A DNA stretch of 64,000 nucleotides from an uncultured Lachnospiraceae bacterium (GCA_910578645.1 CAJTQI010000002.1:186001-250000), one strand, 5' to 3'; numbered from the stretch's first letter, positions 15,961-24,404 are shown. Notes: a model not told the origin generated them from the sequence alone. A program made the numbers and translations.

Positions 15961-16170
15961 ATGGGAAACGATTATAGAAAACTGGTACGTTCTAAGACAA
16001 ACAGGACAATCTGCGGTGTTTGCGGCGGCATAGGGGAATATTTAAATGTGGACCCTACGTTGGTACGGCTCTTGTGGGTATTTTGTTCCATGGCAAGCTG
16101 TGGAACAGGATTGCTCGTCTATATCGTGGCGGCGTTGATTGTGCCGGAAGACGATGGAATAGTCGGTTAG
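15961..16170 (+). CDS. PspC domain protein
   Basis: This 69-residue small membrane protein has the PspC core KLVRSKTNRTICGVCGGIGEYLNVDPTLVRLLWV followed by a transmembrane helix and the ending IVPED. PspC proteins sense or stabilise stressed membranes. The ATG at 15961 is used because GGAGG precedes it by 4 bases; the in-frame ATG at 15925 lies inside the previous gene. As the last gene of the padR operon it supports an envelope-stress role for the whole unit. A strong terminator follows directly. Confidence 0.88.
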   Translation: MGNDYRKLVRSKTNRTICGVCGGIGEYLNVDPTLVRLLWVFCSMASCGTGLLVYIVAALIVPEDDGIVG

Positions 16171-16179
16171 GCTTTGTGA

Positions 16180-16226
16180 CAAAGGGCGGCTTGGGAGAAA
16201 TATTCTTCCAGGCCGCTCTTTGTTTT
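16180..16226 (+). terminator. Terminator between pspC-like gene and ECF S-component
   Basis: CAAAGGGCGGC(T)TGG pairs with CCAGGCCGCTCTTTG across a 13-base loop and ends in TTTG-TTTT. It lies between convergent genes and could serve both strands. Confidence 0.8.
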
Positions 16227-16237
16227 CCGCCCGCCGG

Positions 16238-16840
16238 CTATACGGCTTTTTTCTGTGCGCCTGTGGTCAGAAACATGCCGGATTTCTTGAGGGCAGGGCG
16301 AAGGGCCATGTAGACGGCTACGGATACAACCAGTGAAGTGACGGCGTTGATGGATGTGGACGCCACATTCCAGGCCAATGTCAGTTCGGCCGCAGGTTTT
16401 CCCAGAATGAGCAGTTTGTAGAAGTATCCCACTAACGGGTCGAAGATGACATTGAAAAGAAGTCCGCCTGCGGCGGCAACGACAGTCCATCTAAATATTT
16501 TACTATGATTATTCTCAGTAGTGATATGTCCTAGCCTGTGGGCGATGAATCCGGTAATGAGCCCGATGCATAGTTTGAGAATAAAAGTTTTAGGCGCGTA
16601 GACAATATAGACAGGGTCAAAAAGGTCGCCGATGGTCATGCCGATGGCACCGCCTAACCCGCCGTACAAGCCACCTAAGAGCAAAGCGCCTAAAACACAG
16701 ACGGCGTTGCCAAGATGGATGGAAGTGGCATCCCCGCCCGGAAGTGTAATCTTAATCTGCAGGAAAGTGAAGACCACATAGGATAACGCGGCGAAAACAC
16801 CGGTCAGAACAAGTTTCAGAAGTTTCTCGTTTTTCATCAT
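16238..16840 (-). CDS. ECF transporter S component
   Basis: The 200-residue protein has six hydrophobic helices and the pattern of ECF substrate-capture subunits: LVLTGVFAALSYVVFTF in helix 1, the GNAVCVLGALLLGGLYGGLGGAIGMTIGDL loop region, and LKLCIGLITGFIAH. S components bind a vitamin or metal and dock on a shared energy module encoded elsewhere. No riboswitch is visible in the 200 bases upstream, so the vitamin cannot be guessed from regulation. GGAGG precedes the start on the minus strand. Complete gene, convergent with the pspC-like gene. Confidence 0.82.
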   Translation of the reverse strand: MMKNEKLLKLVLTGVFAALSYVVFTFLQIKITLPGGDATSIHLGNAVCVLGALLLGGLYGGLGGAIGMTIGDLFDPVYIVYAPKTFILKLCIGLITGFIAHRLGHITTENNHSKIFRWTVVAAAGGLLFNVIFDPLVGYFYKLLILGKPAAELTLAWNVASTSINAVTSLVVSVAVYMALRPALKKSGMFLTTGAQKKAV

Positions 16841-17058
16841 AATAATCCTCCGTTTCGATAAAAGTGTTTTCTCGGAATCTATTAACTAATATATACCAAA
16901 ATGGCATTGCGAAAAGTGCCAATTTAATTTTTTTTAACCATACCAGATTAGACAAATGTATTATTTTACTATTTCCTAGGATACAGTCGCCTTGACTGAG
17001 GGTATACTAACAGAATATGGAAGCAGATTTTTTGACGGGACAAAGAGGATTGACTAAT

Positions 17059-17652
17059 ATGGACAATAGCGGGTATAAAAGGAAATTTGCGGAATATATC
17101 GGGTATAACATGGTAAAAACAGATTTTATTTATTATGTATGGCTGTTTTTCATGCTTGCCATTTTCGGTTGGCTGTGGGAGGGTTTTTTGTATCTTTTTA
17201 AAGATGACACATATGTCAATCGTGGATTTCTGACCGGGCCATGGCTGCCAATCTATGGAATGGGCGGCATTATACTGGAAATATTATTCCGTAAGTGGCG
17301 GGACAGGCCGGTTATGCTATTCATGTCCTCTATGGCGCTGTGTACCTTGTTGGAATATGCGGCGGGGTGGTACTTAGAATTGACTTGGGGAGTCAGGTGG
17401 TGGGACTACAGTGAAATGCCTTGGAATCTCCATGGGAGAATCTGCTTTCTAAGCAGCCTGCTGTTCGGACTGGGAGGTATGTTGCTTGTCTGGGTGATTA
17501 GCCCTTTGTTTTATACTCTGTACCGGAGAGTACCGGACAGAATAAAGATTGGTTTAGGGTTAGCCGTGATTGTGGTTTTTGCGGCGGATGCGGCCTACAG
17601 TGCGATGTGGCCGCATGTGGGAATGGGGATTACTTACCGGGTTTCGGGGTGA
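17059..17652 (+). CDS. CmpB-type putative ABC transporter permease (PF06541-like)
   Basis: The 197-residue membrane protein has five hydrophobic helices. It shows the family pattern FFMLAIFGWLWEGFLYLF, then NRGFLTGPWLPIYGMGG, LEYAAGWYLE and WWDYSEMPWNLHGRICFLSSLLFG. These are the conserved blocks of the putative ABC-transporter type IV family, widespread in Clostridia and of unknown function. The ATG at 17059 is preferred over the in-frame ATG at 17017 because AAGAGGA lies 9 bases upstream. It is a single-gene unit closed by a terminator. Confidence 0.82.
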   Translation: MDNSGYKRKFAEYIGYNMVKTDFIYYVWLFFMLAIFGWLWEGFLYLFKDDTYVNRGFLTGPWLPIYGMGGIILEILFRKWRDRPVMLFMSSMALCTLLEYAAGWYLELTWGVRWWDYSEMPWNLHGRICFLSSLLFGLGGMLLVWVISPLFYTLYRRVPDRIKIGLGLAVIVVFAADAAYSAMWPHVGMGITYRVSG

Positions 17653-17686
17653 TTCCACATATGCATTGCGTTTATGATATTATTTT

Positions 17687-17722
17687 AAAGAAGCGGGGAA
17701 CTTTTTCCCTGCTTCTTTTATC
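17687..17722 (+). terminator. Intrinsic terminator
   Basis: AAAGAAGCGGGGAA at 17687-17700 pairs with TTCCCTGCTTCTTT at 17705-17718 (one G-T) with a 4-base loop. Confidence 0.85.
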
Positions 17723-17796
17723 TAAGTAACAAAGAGGAAACCTTACACAAAAAATCTGTAGGAATACATAACATATGGGGGAGGAGGCGAAGGAAT

Positions 17797-18261
17797 GTGA
17801 TGGAACAGAAAGCATTCGAGCAATACATATGGGAATACGCATCGAATATGTACCGGTTGGCGTTTGCCATGCTGCATAACAGAGAGGATGCAGAAGATGC
17901 GGTCAGCGAAGCCGTGCTGCGGGCATACGAGAACAGGCATACCCTGCGCAGGCAGGACAGCTTCAAGCCATGGATTATGCAGATTACGGCCAACGAAGCC
18001 AGGAAAATATACGGAAAGAACAAACGGTTTACTCCGGTGGAAGATATGGAGGCATATATGCCCTCGTTCCAGGACGAGAAACACGAGTTGTGGGATGTGG
18101 TTATGGAGCTTAAGTCTGTTCACAGGGAAGTGATTGTGTTGTATTTCTATGAGCGGTTTACGGTGAAAGAAATCAGTGCGGTACTGCGTGTGCCGGAAGG
18201 AACCGTGAAATCCCGGCTTTCCAGAGGAAAGAAACAGCTTAGGAAAGCACTGGAACGTTAG
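17797..18261 (+). CDS. ECF-type RNA polymerase sigma factor
   Basis: This 154-residue protein has only sigma regions 2 and 4. Region 2 includes YRLAFAMLHNREDAEDAVSEAV and the core-binding helix. Region 4 includes HREVIVLYFYERFTVKEISAVL and the recognition helix EGTVKSRLSRGKKQLR. ECF sigma factors are held inactive by a membrane partner and released by an envelope signal. The start is either the GTG at 17797 or the ATG at 17800, both behind GGAGGAGGCGAAGGA. The next gene, 84 bases on, encodes a single-pass protein that is the likely anti-sigma factor. Confidence 0.92.
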   Translation: MMEQKAFEQYIWEYASNMYRLAFAMLHNREDAEDAVSEAVLRAYENRHTLRRQDSFKPWIMQITANEARKIYGKNKRFTPVEDMEAYMPSFQDEKHELWDVVMELKSVHREVIVLYFYERFTVKEISAVLRVPEGTVKSRLSRGKKQLRKALER

Positions 18262-18345
18262 AGCTTCACAGATGCAGAAAAGGGAGAGAAGAAAGGGCGT
18301 TACACGGTTTACCGGGTAAGTATTAAAACAAGGAAGGAGCTGTCT

Positions 18346-20010
18346 ATGAGAGATAAATGGGAAGATATGGTATTTGACATGGCGGACAAAGAGCAGATGA
18401 TGATACCTCAGACATTGTCAAATAGAATAGAGGATACATTATGTAAACTTAAGACCGATGAATCCGCCGGGAGAGAGGATGTTATAAGGCACGGACAGAA
18501 TGTGGCGAAGAGCCGGAAGAATACATCAAAGCACAGGAAAAAACGGAGAAAGAGCCTGCTTCTTGTGGCTGTACTGACGATGCTTGCTTCGGCCACGGCT
18601 ATGGCCTCGGTGGGAGCAGTCAGGGAGCGCATGGAGGCCATGAACAGGCAAAAGATGGAATCTTATTTCACACAGATTTATACGACGAAGGTGGGGCATG
18701 ACAATTATAACAGGCCGTATACCGAGACGGAGAAGGAGCGATTGAATGCATTGAAGGACGCCTATGAAAAGGAGGCGCATTTCCCCGAAGGAGAACTGAC
18801 GATGCTTGATTCTGTGGAGGATTACAAGGGCAGAGGCGTGGCGTTTTTTGGCGGGACGACTACCTTTTTCTTCCCGGAAAAGGAGATGAGCGATGAACAA
18901 CTTCTGCGTATTATTGATTTCATGTATAAGAGGGATTATAGTCTGGCCAAGATGAATGAGATGATTGCGGCAGGGGAGACGCAGATGCCGGAGACAGGGC
19001 AGGAAGAGGCTGAGGCGACGGATGAAGAAATACTTGCAAGCGATGCGGTGTATGAGCCCGGACGGCGTCTGGTGATTCCCTATACCGGAGAACTGGAACT
19101 GGATTATACGGTGGCGGCAGGACAGGAAGGATTATTCCTTGCGGGATGGAACAGCGTACATAAGATGGAAATCGGCAGCAGTGATTCCGAACTTTTCTTC
19201 GATGATTTCGGTACGGATACAAGGATTCTTTCTATGTGCCAGGATGCGGACGGCAATGTATATATGGCGCTCTGGCAGTGGGAGGACGGAGAGAGTGGTA
19301 CAGAACAAACAAAGTTGGCGGTCTGGGTTGTGGACAGGGAAGGAAAACCGTTGCAAAAAATTGACCTATCGCCTTATCTGCAACAGGAGAGACAGGGCTA
19401 TATCAGGCGGATGGCCGTTGACGGGGAAGGCTATCTCTATTTGAAAATAGCGGGGCTTAAGTCTATCCAGGACGGGGCGGAGTGCGAGATTCTTGTACTG
19501 GATAGAGAAGGTGCATATGTTAACAGTATTTCCGGTGGAGAATATGCTTTGGATATATTAGGCGGCTTAGGGGTGGGCAAAGACGGTAAAGTCTATACCC
19601 AGATTGAAAATTATTATGAGCCTGACAAACCAACAAACAGGCTAGGTATTGCCTCGGTGGATATAGAGAAAGGAAAGCTTGGGGATATTTATTACGATAT
19701 CGTCCCGGAAGGCACTATTATGCTTGATATTGTGGCGCCGGGCGCAGAGACGGATTTTGTTCTGTGGGGATATGACGGCATATTCACCTATAACCTGGGT
19801 GATGAGAGTGCGATGAATGTGCTGCCTGCCTATGCAGCGCCCTGTGATTGGGAAGACGCGAGGGTATGTGCGCTGCCGGACGGCAGGATTGTGTTTGCAG
19901 TCTGTACCGAATACCGCGTGGAAGAGACGGCACAAGGACACAGGCTTTACGGTATCCCGGAGAAGACATGTTTTTATTATGAGCCGGGGATGCAGACCGG
20001 GCAAAAATAA
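18346..20010 (+). CDS. Putative anti-sigma factor with large extracytoplasmic domain
   Basis: This 554-residue protein has a charged cytoplasmic head (about 1-66), one transmembrane helix (about 67-88, SLLLVAVLTMLASATAMASVG) and a long outside part. The first outside portion (90-200) is helical. The second (230-550) contains repeated beta strands with motifs such as DADGNVYMALW, DGEGYLYLKIAG and GKDGKVYTQIE, spaced like blades of a beta-propeller. Position behind an ECF sigma gene and topology suggest it senses an envelope signal and sequesters the sigma factor. The cytoplasmic head lacks the His-Cys-Cys zinc motif of classic anti-sigma factors. It starts after AAGGAAGGAG. Confidence 0.7.
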   Translation: MRDKWEDMVFDMADKEQMMIPQTLSNRIEDTLCKLKTDESAGREDVIRHGQNVAKSRKNTSKHRKKRRKSLLLVAVLTMLASATAMASVGAVRERMEAMNRQKMESYFTQIYTTKVGHDNYNRPYTETEKERLNALKDAYEKEAHFPEGELTMLDSVEDYKGRGVAFFGGTTTFFFPEKEMSDEQLLRIIDFMYKRDYSLAKMNEMIAAGETQMPETGQEEAEATDEEILASDAVYEPGRRLVIPYTGELELDYTVAAGQEGLFLAGWNSVHKMEIGSSDSELFFDDFGTDTRILSMCQDADGNVYMALWQWEDGESGTEQTKLAVWVVDREGKPLQKIDLSPYLQQERQGYIRRMAVDGEGYLYLKIAGLKSIQDGAECEILVLDREGAYVNSISGGEYALDILGGLGVGKDGKVYTQIENYYEPDKPTNRLGIASVDIEKGKLGDIYYDIVPEGTIMLDIVAPGAETDFVLWGYDGIFTYNLGDESAMNVLPAYAAPCDWEDARVCALPDGRIVFAVCTEYRVEETAQGHRLYGIPEKTCFYYEPGMQTGQK

Positions 20011-20026
20011 TTATACCGTCTGTGCC

Positions 20027-20055
20027 TTGCACCAAATATCTGAAAATGTTAAAAT
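20027..20055 (+). promoter_or_regulatory. Promoter of the ATPase-nuclease pair
   Basis: TTGCAC at 20027-20032 and TAAAAT at 20050-20055 are spaced by exactly 17 bases, 75 bases before the ATPase start. The pair is therefore probably expressed apart from the sigma operon. Confidence 0.6.
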
Positions 20056-20129
20056 CATAAATGACAGTGGGGAAAGGAGAATTTGATACAGATTTATTGA
20101 CAATACTAATAGGGCAGGAAGGAGGAGAC

Positions 20130-21398
20130 ATGAAATTATCCTTAAGAAATATAGGGAAAATTGATGAGGCAACAGTTGAAATTGACGGAATAACAATTAT
20201 TGCCGGTGAAAATAACACCGGGAAGAGCACTGTTGGGCGGGCATTGTTTTCTGTTTTTAACAGCTTTTGTGGCATAGATGGGAAAATCAAACTGGAACGC
20301 ATAAAAAGTGTTGAAGGAATCATTGATTTAACATACCGAAATGTAACGGATAAGATAATACTTACATTTGATACGGAAGGTATCGCCCGCAATATAGTTG
20401 AACGAAGCAGTTTATTCAAGAATGATGTAAGTCTTATCAGAGATGAAGTGGCGCAATCCATTATGCAGTATGATGAATCTTTTGAAAAATATGCGGACAG
20501 TATGGATATGAGAGAGCTTGCAGTACGGATACAAGAACTTTTAAATGTACCTGATGAGAATATTTTTAAGTCGGTTTTGGAAAAGAAGCTGACGGTGGAG
20601 TTTAATGGCCAGGTCAGCAATATTTATTCTGAAGTGTCAGGAGAAATATGCTTACAGATAAAAGACAAGGCTATGGCAATAACCGTTGAAGAAAATGATG
20701 TGACCGATATAACGGGTATCGTGAATCTTCGTACGGAGGTAGTTTATCTTGACGACCCTCTTGTTCTTGACGGGCCTCAATATCCTTTTATGCGCCATGG
20801 CCCTAATTATATAGACCATAGGACAGACATAGAGGATAAACTTTTATATCATCAAAAGAAAACAAATGTTGTTGAGGAATTGGCCGTCAATCATAAATTT
20901 CAAAAAATATACGACAAAATTGCAACGGTCTGCAGTGGTGAGATTGTTAAGAACAAACCTTCCAGATTTGATTACAAAAGGAAAAACAGCGATAAGACGC
21001 TTGATGTAAGAAATCTTTCCACTGGAATGAAAACATTTGCGATATTGAAAGTGCTTTTGCAAAATGGGACAATTGATTATAATGGAACAATTGTCTTGGA
21101 TGAGCCGGAGATTCATTTACACCCGGAGTGGCAGTTATTATTTGCGGAGTTGATTGTCCTGCTTCACAAAGAGTTCAAGATGCATATTTTGCTCAACACC
21201 CATAGCCCATATTTCCTGCGGGCAATCCAGGTTTATTCTGCCAAGTATGAAGTGGCAGACCGGTGTAAATATTATCTGGCTGAGGCGGCAGGGGATTATG
21301 CGCATATTTTTGACGTTACTGATGATGTAGAAAAGATTTACGTTAAGTTGTCACGTCCGTTGCAGCGGCTTGAGGATGAGAGGTGGCAGGATGATTGA
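20130..21398 (+). CDS. AAA/ABC-type ATPase of a putative two-gene defence module
   Basis: This 422-residue stand-alone SMC/ABC-like ATPase has Walker A GENNTGKST at 26-34, an ABC-type signature NLSTGMKTF near 296, Walker B IVLDEPEIHLHPEWQ near 320, and the H-motif LNTHSPYF near 356. About 200 residues of insertion separate Walker A from the signature. No TOPRIM or nuclease domain is present, unlike OLD/GajA proteins. The ATG at 20130 follows AAGGAGGAG; an in-frame ATG at 20061 lacks a site. Its stop overlaps the next gene, a PD-(D/E)XK-like protein. The gene is visibly AT-richer than its neighbours. A phage-defence role is inferred from architecture. Confidence 0.8.
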   Translation: MKLSLRNIGKIDEATVEIDGITIIAGENNTGKSTVGRALFSVFNSFCGIDGKIKLERIKSVEGIIDLTYRNVTDKIILTFDTEGIARNIVERSSLFKNDVSLIRDEVAQSIMQYDESFEKYADSMDMRELAVRIQELLNVPDENIFKSVLEKKLTVEFNGQVSNIYSEVSGEICLQIKDKAMAITVEENDVTDITGIVNLRTEVVYLDDPLVLDGPQYPFMRHGPNYIDHRTDIEDKLLYHQKKTNVVEELAVNHKFQKIYDKIATVCSGEIVKNKPSRFDYKRKNSDKTLDVRNLSTGMKTFAILKVLLQNGTIDYNGTIVLDEPEIHLHPEWQLLFAELIVLLHKEFKMHILLNTHSPYFLRAIQVYSAKYEVADRCKYYLAEAAGDYAHIFDVTDDVEKIYVKLSRPLQRLEDERWQDD

Positions 21399-21978
21399 CA
21401 TTTGTGCTTATCCGATATTAGGCGGCCATATGTCAACCCTGAAAGAAACTTCAAAAGATAAAAGGGATGATGGCGTAGAGGCGTATATGACGCAATCGGC
21501 CAAACCTGTGGTTAATTTTGATAAAGTAAAAGACGAATATGTTAAATCCTTAAGATTAAGCGAAATACCCAAATCCAATGACGCGCTTTTTGCAGATGGA
21601 AAGGGCAGGCTTATATTTGTAGAGTTTAAAAACGGATATATGGACAGGGCGAAACAATTTGCTGTCCGTAAGAAAATTTATGACAGTGTTTTGATTTTAT
21701 CAGACATTATATCTGTTGGAATCAGTAGTCTGCGTACCAACGTGGAATACATTCTCGTATACAATGAAACCGTCAATGCGAAAAATCCAGACGTTATTAA
21801 CGACAAGAAAACGCATATTCAGCCGTCGGCATCTTTTGACACCTTTGCGAGAGGAGTGGGTGGCCTGGCGGGAGAGGAGTATGTATGTTTTGGCGTAAAG
21901 ATATTTGAGAACTATTGTTTTAAAAAAGTACATACGTATACCGAAAAAGAATTTGCGCATTATTTATCCATACTTTAG
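21391..21978 (+). CDS. PD-(D/E)XK nuclease-like partner of the ATPase
   Basis: I do not recognise a named family for this 195-residue protein. It carries a plausible PD-(D/E)XK active site: Asp64 in SNDALF, then Glu78-x-Lys80 in IFVEFKNG, 14 residues later and on the next predicted strand. Glu30 or Glu49 could supply the helix acid. After the site, RAKQFAVRKKIYDSVLIL resembles the helix-strand that follows the motif in restriction-like folds. The ATG at 21391, behind GAGAGGTGG, overlaps the ATPase stop, so the two are translationally coupled. It could be the effector of the module or an accessory subunit. A terminator and then a MITE-like element follow. Confidence 0.6.
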   Translation: MIDICAYPILGGHMSTLKETSKDKRDDGVEAYMTQSAKPVVNFDKVKDEYVKSLRLSEIPKSNDALFADGKGRLIFVEFKNGYMDRAKQFAVRKKIYDSVLILSDIISVGISSLRTNVEYILVYNETVNAKNPDVINDKKTHIQPSASFDTFARGVGGLAGEEYVCFGVKIFENYCFKKVHTYTEKEFAHYLSIL

Positions 21979-22027
21979 CTTTTGGGGATTTCTGTGGATG
22001 ACAGACCTAAAAAGCACAATAAAACAG

Positions 22028-22074
22028 AGCCGCCGGAAGCAACGCATTGAGGCTATGCTTTCCGGCGCTTTTTC
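22028..22074 (+). terminator. Terminator after the ATPase-nuclease pair
   Basis: GCCGGAAGCA and TGCTTTCCGGC form a bulged stem over a 14-base loop, extended by AGC/GCT outside and followed by five T. Confidence 0.75.
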
Positions 22075-22085
22075 TATTTCAATAG

Positions 22086-22380
22086 GATTAGGGTGTCAAA
22101 AGGTAGTTGCACCGGCAAATCGCATAAAATGTTCCCTTGTGTCCGTCTGCGTCATATGGATTTTCTAAAATATTCCGGGAAATTTATGGAAACGGACGTA
22201 ACCGCCCTTTATTCGCCATCCGGGCGAACATCGGACTTTTCGGGGCGTCCATGCCCCGAAATTACTGGGAACTAAACGGAATATTAAGAAAATCTCATAT
22301 TCCTGCGAAGGACAACTTCGTGAACATTTTATGCAATCTGCCAGTGAAATTTTATGATGGCGCCTTTTGACACCCTAATC
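22086..22380 (+). mobile_element. MITE-like element, copy B, inverted relative to copy A
   Basis: This 295-bp element has the same GATTAGGGTGTCAAAAGGT terminal inverted repeats as copy A and similar internal sequence in the opposite orientation, for example CGGAATATTAAGAAAATCTC here against its complement in copy A. The interior keeps the TTCGGGGC/GCCCCGAA hairpin and the CCGGGCGAACATCGG segment. Flanks TTCAATAG and TTCATAGG are similar but not identical, so a target duplication is only suggested. The minus-strand frame of A and the plus-strand frame of B give similar short peptides (FLKYSGKF, PSGRTS, SGRPCPEITG) but neither has a convincing ribosome site. Confidence 0.75.
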
Positions 22381-22383
22381 TTC

Positions 22384-22453
22384 ATAGGAAATTCCTCCGC
22401 TTATCCGAGTTCGCCGGAGGCAAATCTCGCAAACGAGCGAAGCTCGTTTTTTT
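22384..22453. repeat. 70-bp dispersed terminator-like repeat, copy R2
   Basis: This is the second copy of the ATAGGAAATTCCTCCGC element, starting 4 bases after copy B of the MITE-like element. The terminal hairpin AAACGAGC-GAA-GCTCGTTT is perfect and followed by T. One base differs from R1 and R3 in the first part (TTCGCC for TTTGCC). Confidence 0.8.
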
Positions 22454-22499
22454 ATATAAAACCAGAGAAAATCCAGATGCACTTATCCGTGTAAAATGA

Positions 22500-22528
22500 T
22501 TGAGTGCAATACGAAAATATGATATGAT
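22500..22528 (+). promoter_or_regulatory. Promoter of the two-component system
   Basis: TTGAGT at 22500-22505 and TATGAT at 22523-22528 are separated by 17 bases. The response regulator start is 115 bases downstream. Confidence 0.6.
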
Positions 22529-22642
22529 ATACACGATGGAAACAGTGCACCGAAAGGAAGCCTGCGGAGGCGGGTAAGCAGAGTGTTATGAGGCGTGCAC
22601 TGCAGAGAGTATGGATACTTTTTTTATGTGCGGGAGACTCTT

Positions 22643-23335
22643 ATGGAGCGGATTTTAGTCGTGGAGGACGACCTTGCCCTCAGCACGGGATTGTGTTTTG
22701 AACTGGATGCTGCGGGTTATGCCACACAGGCGGCATATAACGTGCGCAAGGCGCAATATCTCGTGGGACAGGAAGTGTTTTCACTGGTGATTTTGGACGT
22801 CAATTTGCCTGATGGAAACGGATTTGAGCTGTGCAGGCATATCAAAAGGCAGCATCCGGAATTGCCGGTTATTTTTCTCACGGCGAATGATTTGGAAGAA
22901 GATGTGCTGGGCGGTTTCGATTTAGGAGCGGAAGATTATATAACGAAACCTTTCCATATGAAAATATTGTTAAAAAGAGTGGAAGTGGCAATCAGACGGG
23001 GCGGCAGGACAGGACAGTCTGCGCAGGCGCAAGTTTGGCAGGACGGGTTTTTGGAGATTGATTTCGGGGCCCTGACGGCGGACCGTGGCGGGCAGCAGCT
23101 AGTGATTACGCCCAACGAGTACAAGCTCCTTAAGGTTTTGACAGCCAATGGGGGAAATGTGTTGACAAGACAGTTTCTGTTGGAGCGGCTGTGGGACTGT
23201 GGGGGCAATTATATAGACGACCATACGCTGACCGTTACGATGAATAGGTTGCGGGCCAAGATTGAAGATGAGGAGCACACATATATTAAGACTGTGCGCG
23301 GGATGGGATACATCTGGACAGGAAACAGCAGATAG
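22643..23335 (+). CDS. OmpR-family response regulator
   Basis: The 230-residue protein has a receiver domain (1-115: acidic pocket EDD at 8-10, phospho-acceptor Asp52 in VILDVNLPDG, conserved Lys in YITKPF) and a C-terminal winged helix (130-228, ending TVRGMGYIW). The ATG at 22643 follows GGGAG. The sensor kinase gene begins 20 bases after its stop. Together they form a cell-envelope stress type system, and direct repeats of an OmpR-like kind stand before the ABC exporter at 38078, which could be a target. Confidence 0.92.
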   Translation: MERILVVEDDLALSTGLCFELDAAGYATQAAYNVRKAQYLVGQEVFSLVILDVNLPDGNGFELCRHIKRQHPELPVIFLTANDLEEDVLGGFDLGAEDYITKPFHMKILLKRVEVAIRRGGRTGQSAQAQVWQDGFLEIDFGALTADRGGQQLVITPNEYKLLKVLTANGGNVLTRQFLLERLWDCGGNYIDDHTLTVTMNRLRAKIEDEEHTYIKTVRGMGYIWTGNSR

Positions 23336-23354
23336 GAAAAGGGGCAGTGCAGAC

Positions 23355-24392
23355 ATGGCAAAGAAGATTGCAGGGTGGGGGAAGGACAAAGAGATAGGAA
23401 GGGCGGCGCTCTTTACGGGGATAATCCTGTTTCTGTGCTTTGTATATGTGCTGTGGGTCTGGGTGCCCGGGGCAGGGGTAAGGTATGCACTGCTCATCCT
23501 TTGTATGGGCGTATGCCTGTCGGCACTTTTCTGGTGCTTATGGCAGAGGCGGCAGGTATGTGGGTTCGCCGATGAACTTTGTCAGACATTGGATGATTTG
23601 ACTGCGGGGCGTAAGCCGCACAACTACGAGGTCTATGAGGATTCTTTAACGGCGAGGGTACAGGGTAAGCTCTTACAGTATTATGACCAGATGACGGAAG
23701 GGCGCAGGAAAAGCCAGCAAGACAAACAGACGATACAGGAATTGGTGTCGGATATTTCCCACCAGGTCAAGACCCCTACGGCGAATTTACAGATGTTCAT
23801 CGGTATTTTGCAGTCCCATAAACTGGATGAAGAGAAACGTTCACAGTTTCTTAGGACGATGGAAGCGCAGATTCATAAACTGGATTTTTTGATGCAGTCG
23901 CTTATTAAGATGTCCCGCCTGGAGACAGGGACATTTACCTTGCATGTGGAGAGGGCGAATCTGTACGATACATTGGCACAGACGTTAAACGATGTCTGGA
24001 GGCGGGCACAGGAGAAAGGGATACAGATTTCGGTGGACTGTAGCGAGTCGGTTATGGTGCGGCATGACCCGAAGTGGACGGCTGAGGCCCTTGGCAACAT
24101 TCTGGACAACGGAGTCAAATATACACAGCCGGGAGGAAGCATACATGTCAGTGTGCGTCCCTGGCAGTTCTATACACGGGTGGACATTTCGGATACCGGC
24201 ATCGGTATACCACAGGAGCGTTGTAATGATGTGTTCAAACGGTTTAGCCGCGGGGAGGAAGTGGCGGCACAAGAAGGCGTCGGGTTAGGATTATATCTGG
24301 CGCAGGGAATCATCACAAAGCAGCGGGGATATATCAGTGTCAAGTCCAAGGTGGGGCAGGGCTCCACATTTTCTGTATATCTGCTTAATTAG
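23355..24392 (+). CDS. Intramembrane-sensing sensor histidine kinase
   Basis: The 345-residue kinase has two closely spaced helices (about 18-36 and 43-62) joined by an outside loop of only a few residues (VPGAGV), so it has no real sensor domain. The HisKA box ISHQVKTPTANL carries His136, the N box is GNILDNGVKYTQ, and G boxes are DTGIGIP and GVGLGLYLAQ. Such BceS-like kinases usually sense an antibiotic through a partner ABC permease. Two FtsX-type exporters lie downstream (31183-34415 and 38078-41279). The ATG at 23355 is chosen after AAAAGGGG; the in-frame ATG at 23262 lies deep inside the response regulator gene. Confidence 0.9.
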   Translation: MAKKIAGWGKDKEIGRAALFTGIILFLCFVYVLWVWVPGAGVRYALLILCMGVCLSALFWCLWQRRQVCGFADELCQTLDDLTAGRKPHNYEVYEDSLTARVQGKLLQYYDQMTEGRRKSQQDKQTIQELVSDISHQVKTPTANLQMFIGILQSHKLDEEKRSQFLRTMEAQIHKLDFLMQSLIKMSRLETGTFTLHVERANLYDTLAQTLNDVWRRAQEKGIQISVDCSESVMVRHDPKWTAEALGNILDNGVKYTQPGGSIHVSVRPWQFYTRVDISDTGIGIPQERCNDVFKRFSRGEEVAAQEGVGLGLYLAQGIITKQRGYISVKSKVGQGSTFSVYLLN

Positions 24393-24404
24393 GAGGGATG
24401 AAAG

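Noticed and set aside
16841..17016. Riboswitch upstream of the ECF S-component
   Set aside because: Only an A/T-rich gap with a ribosome site was seen; no conserved vitamin riboswitch core could be recognised.
17730..17790. ECF-type autoregulatory promoter (GAAACCTT ... TACATA) before the sigma gene
   Set aside because: The match to known ECF -35/-10 pairs is too loose to call without experimental or comparative support.
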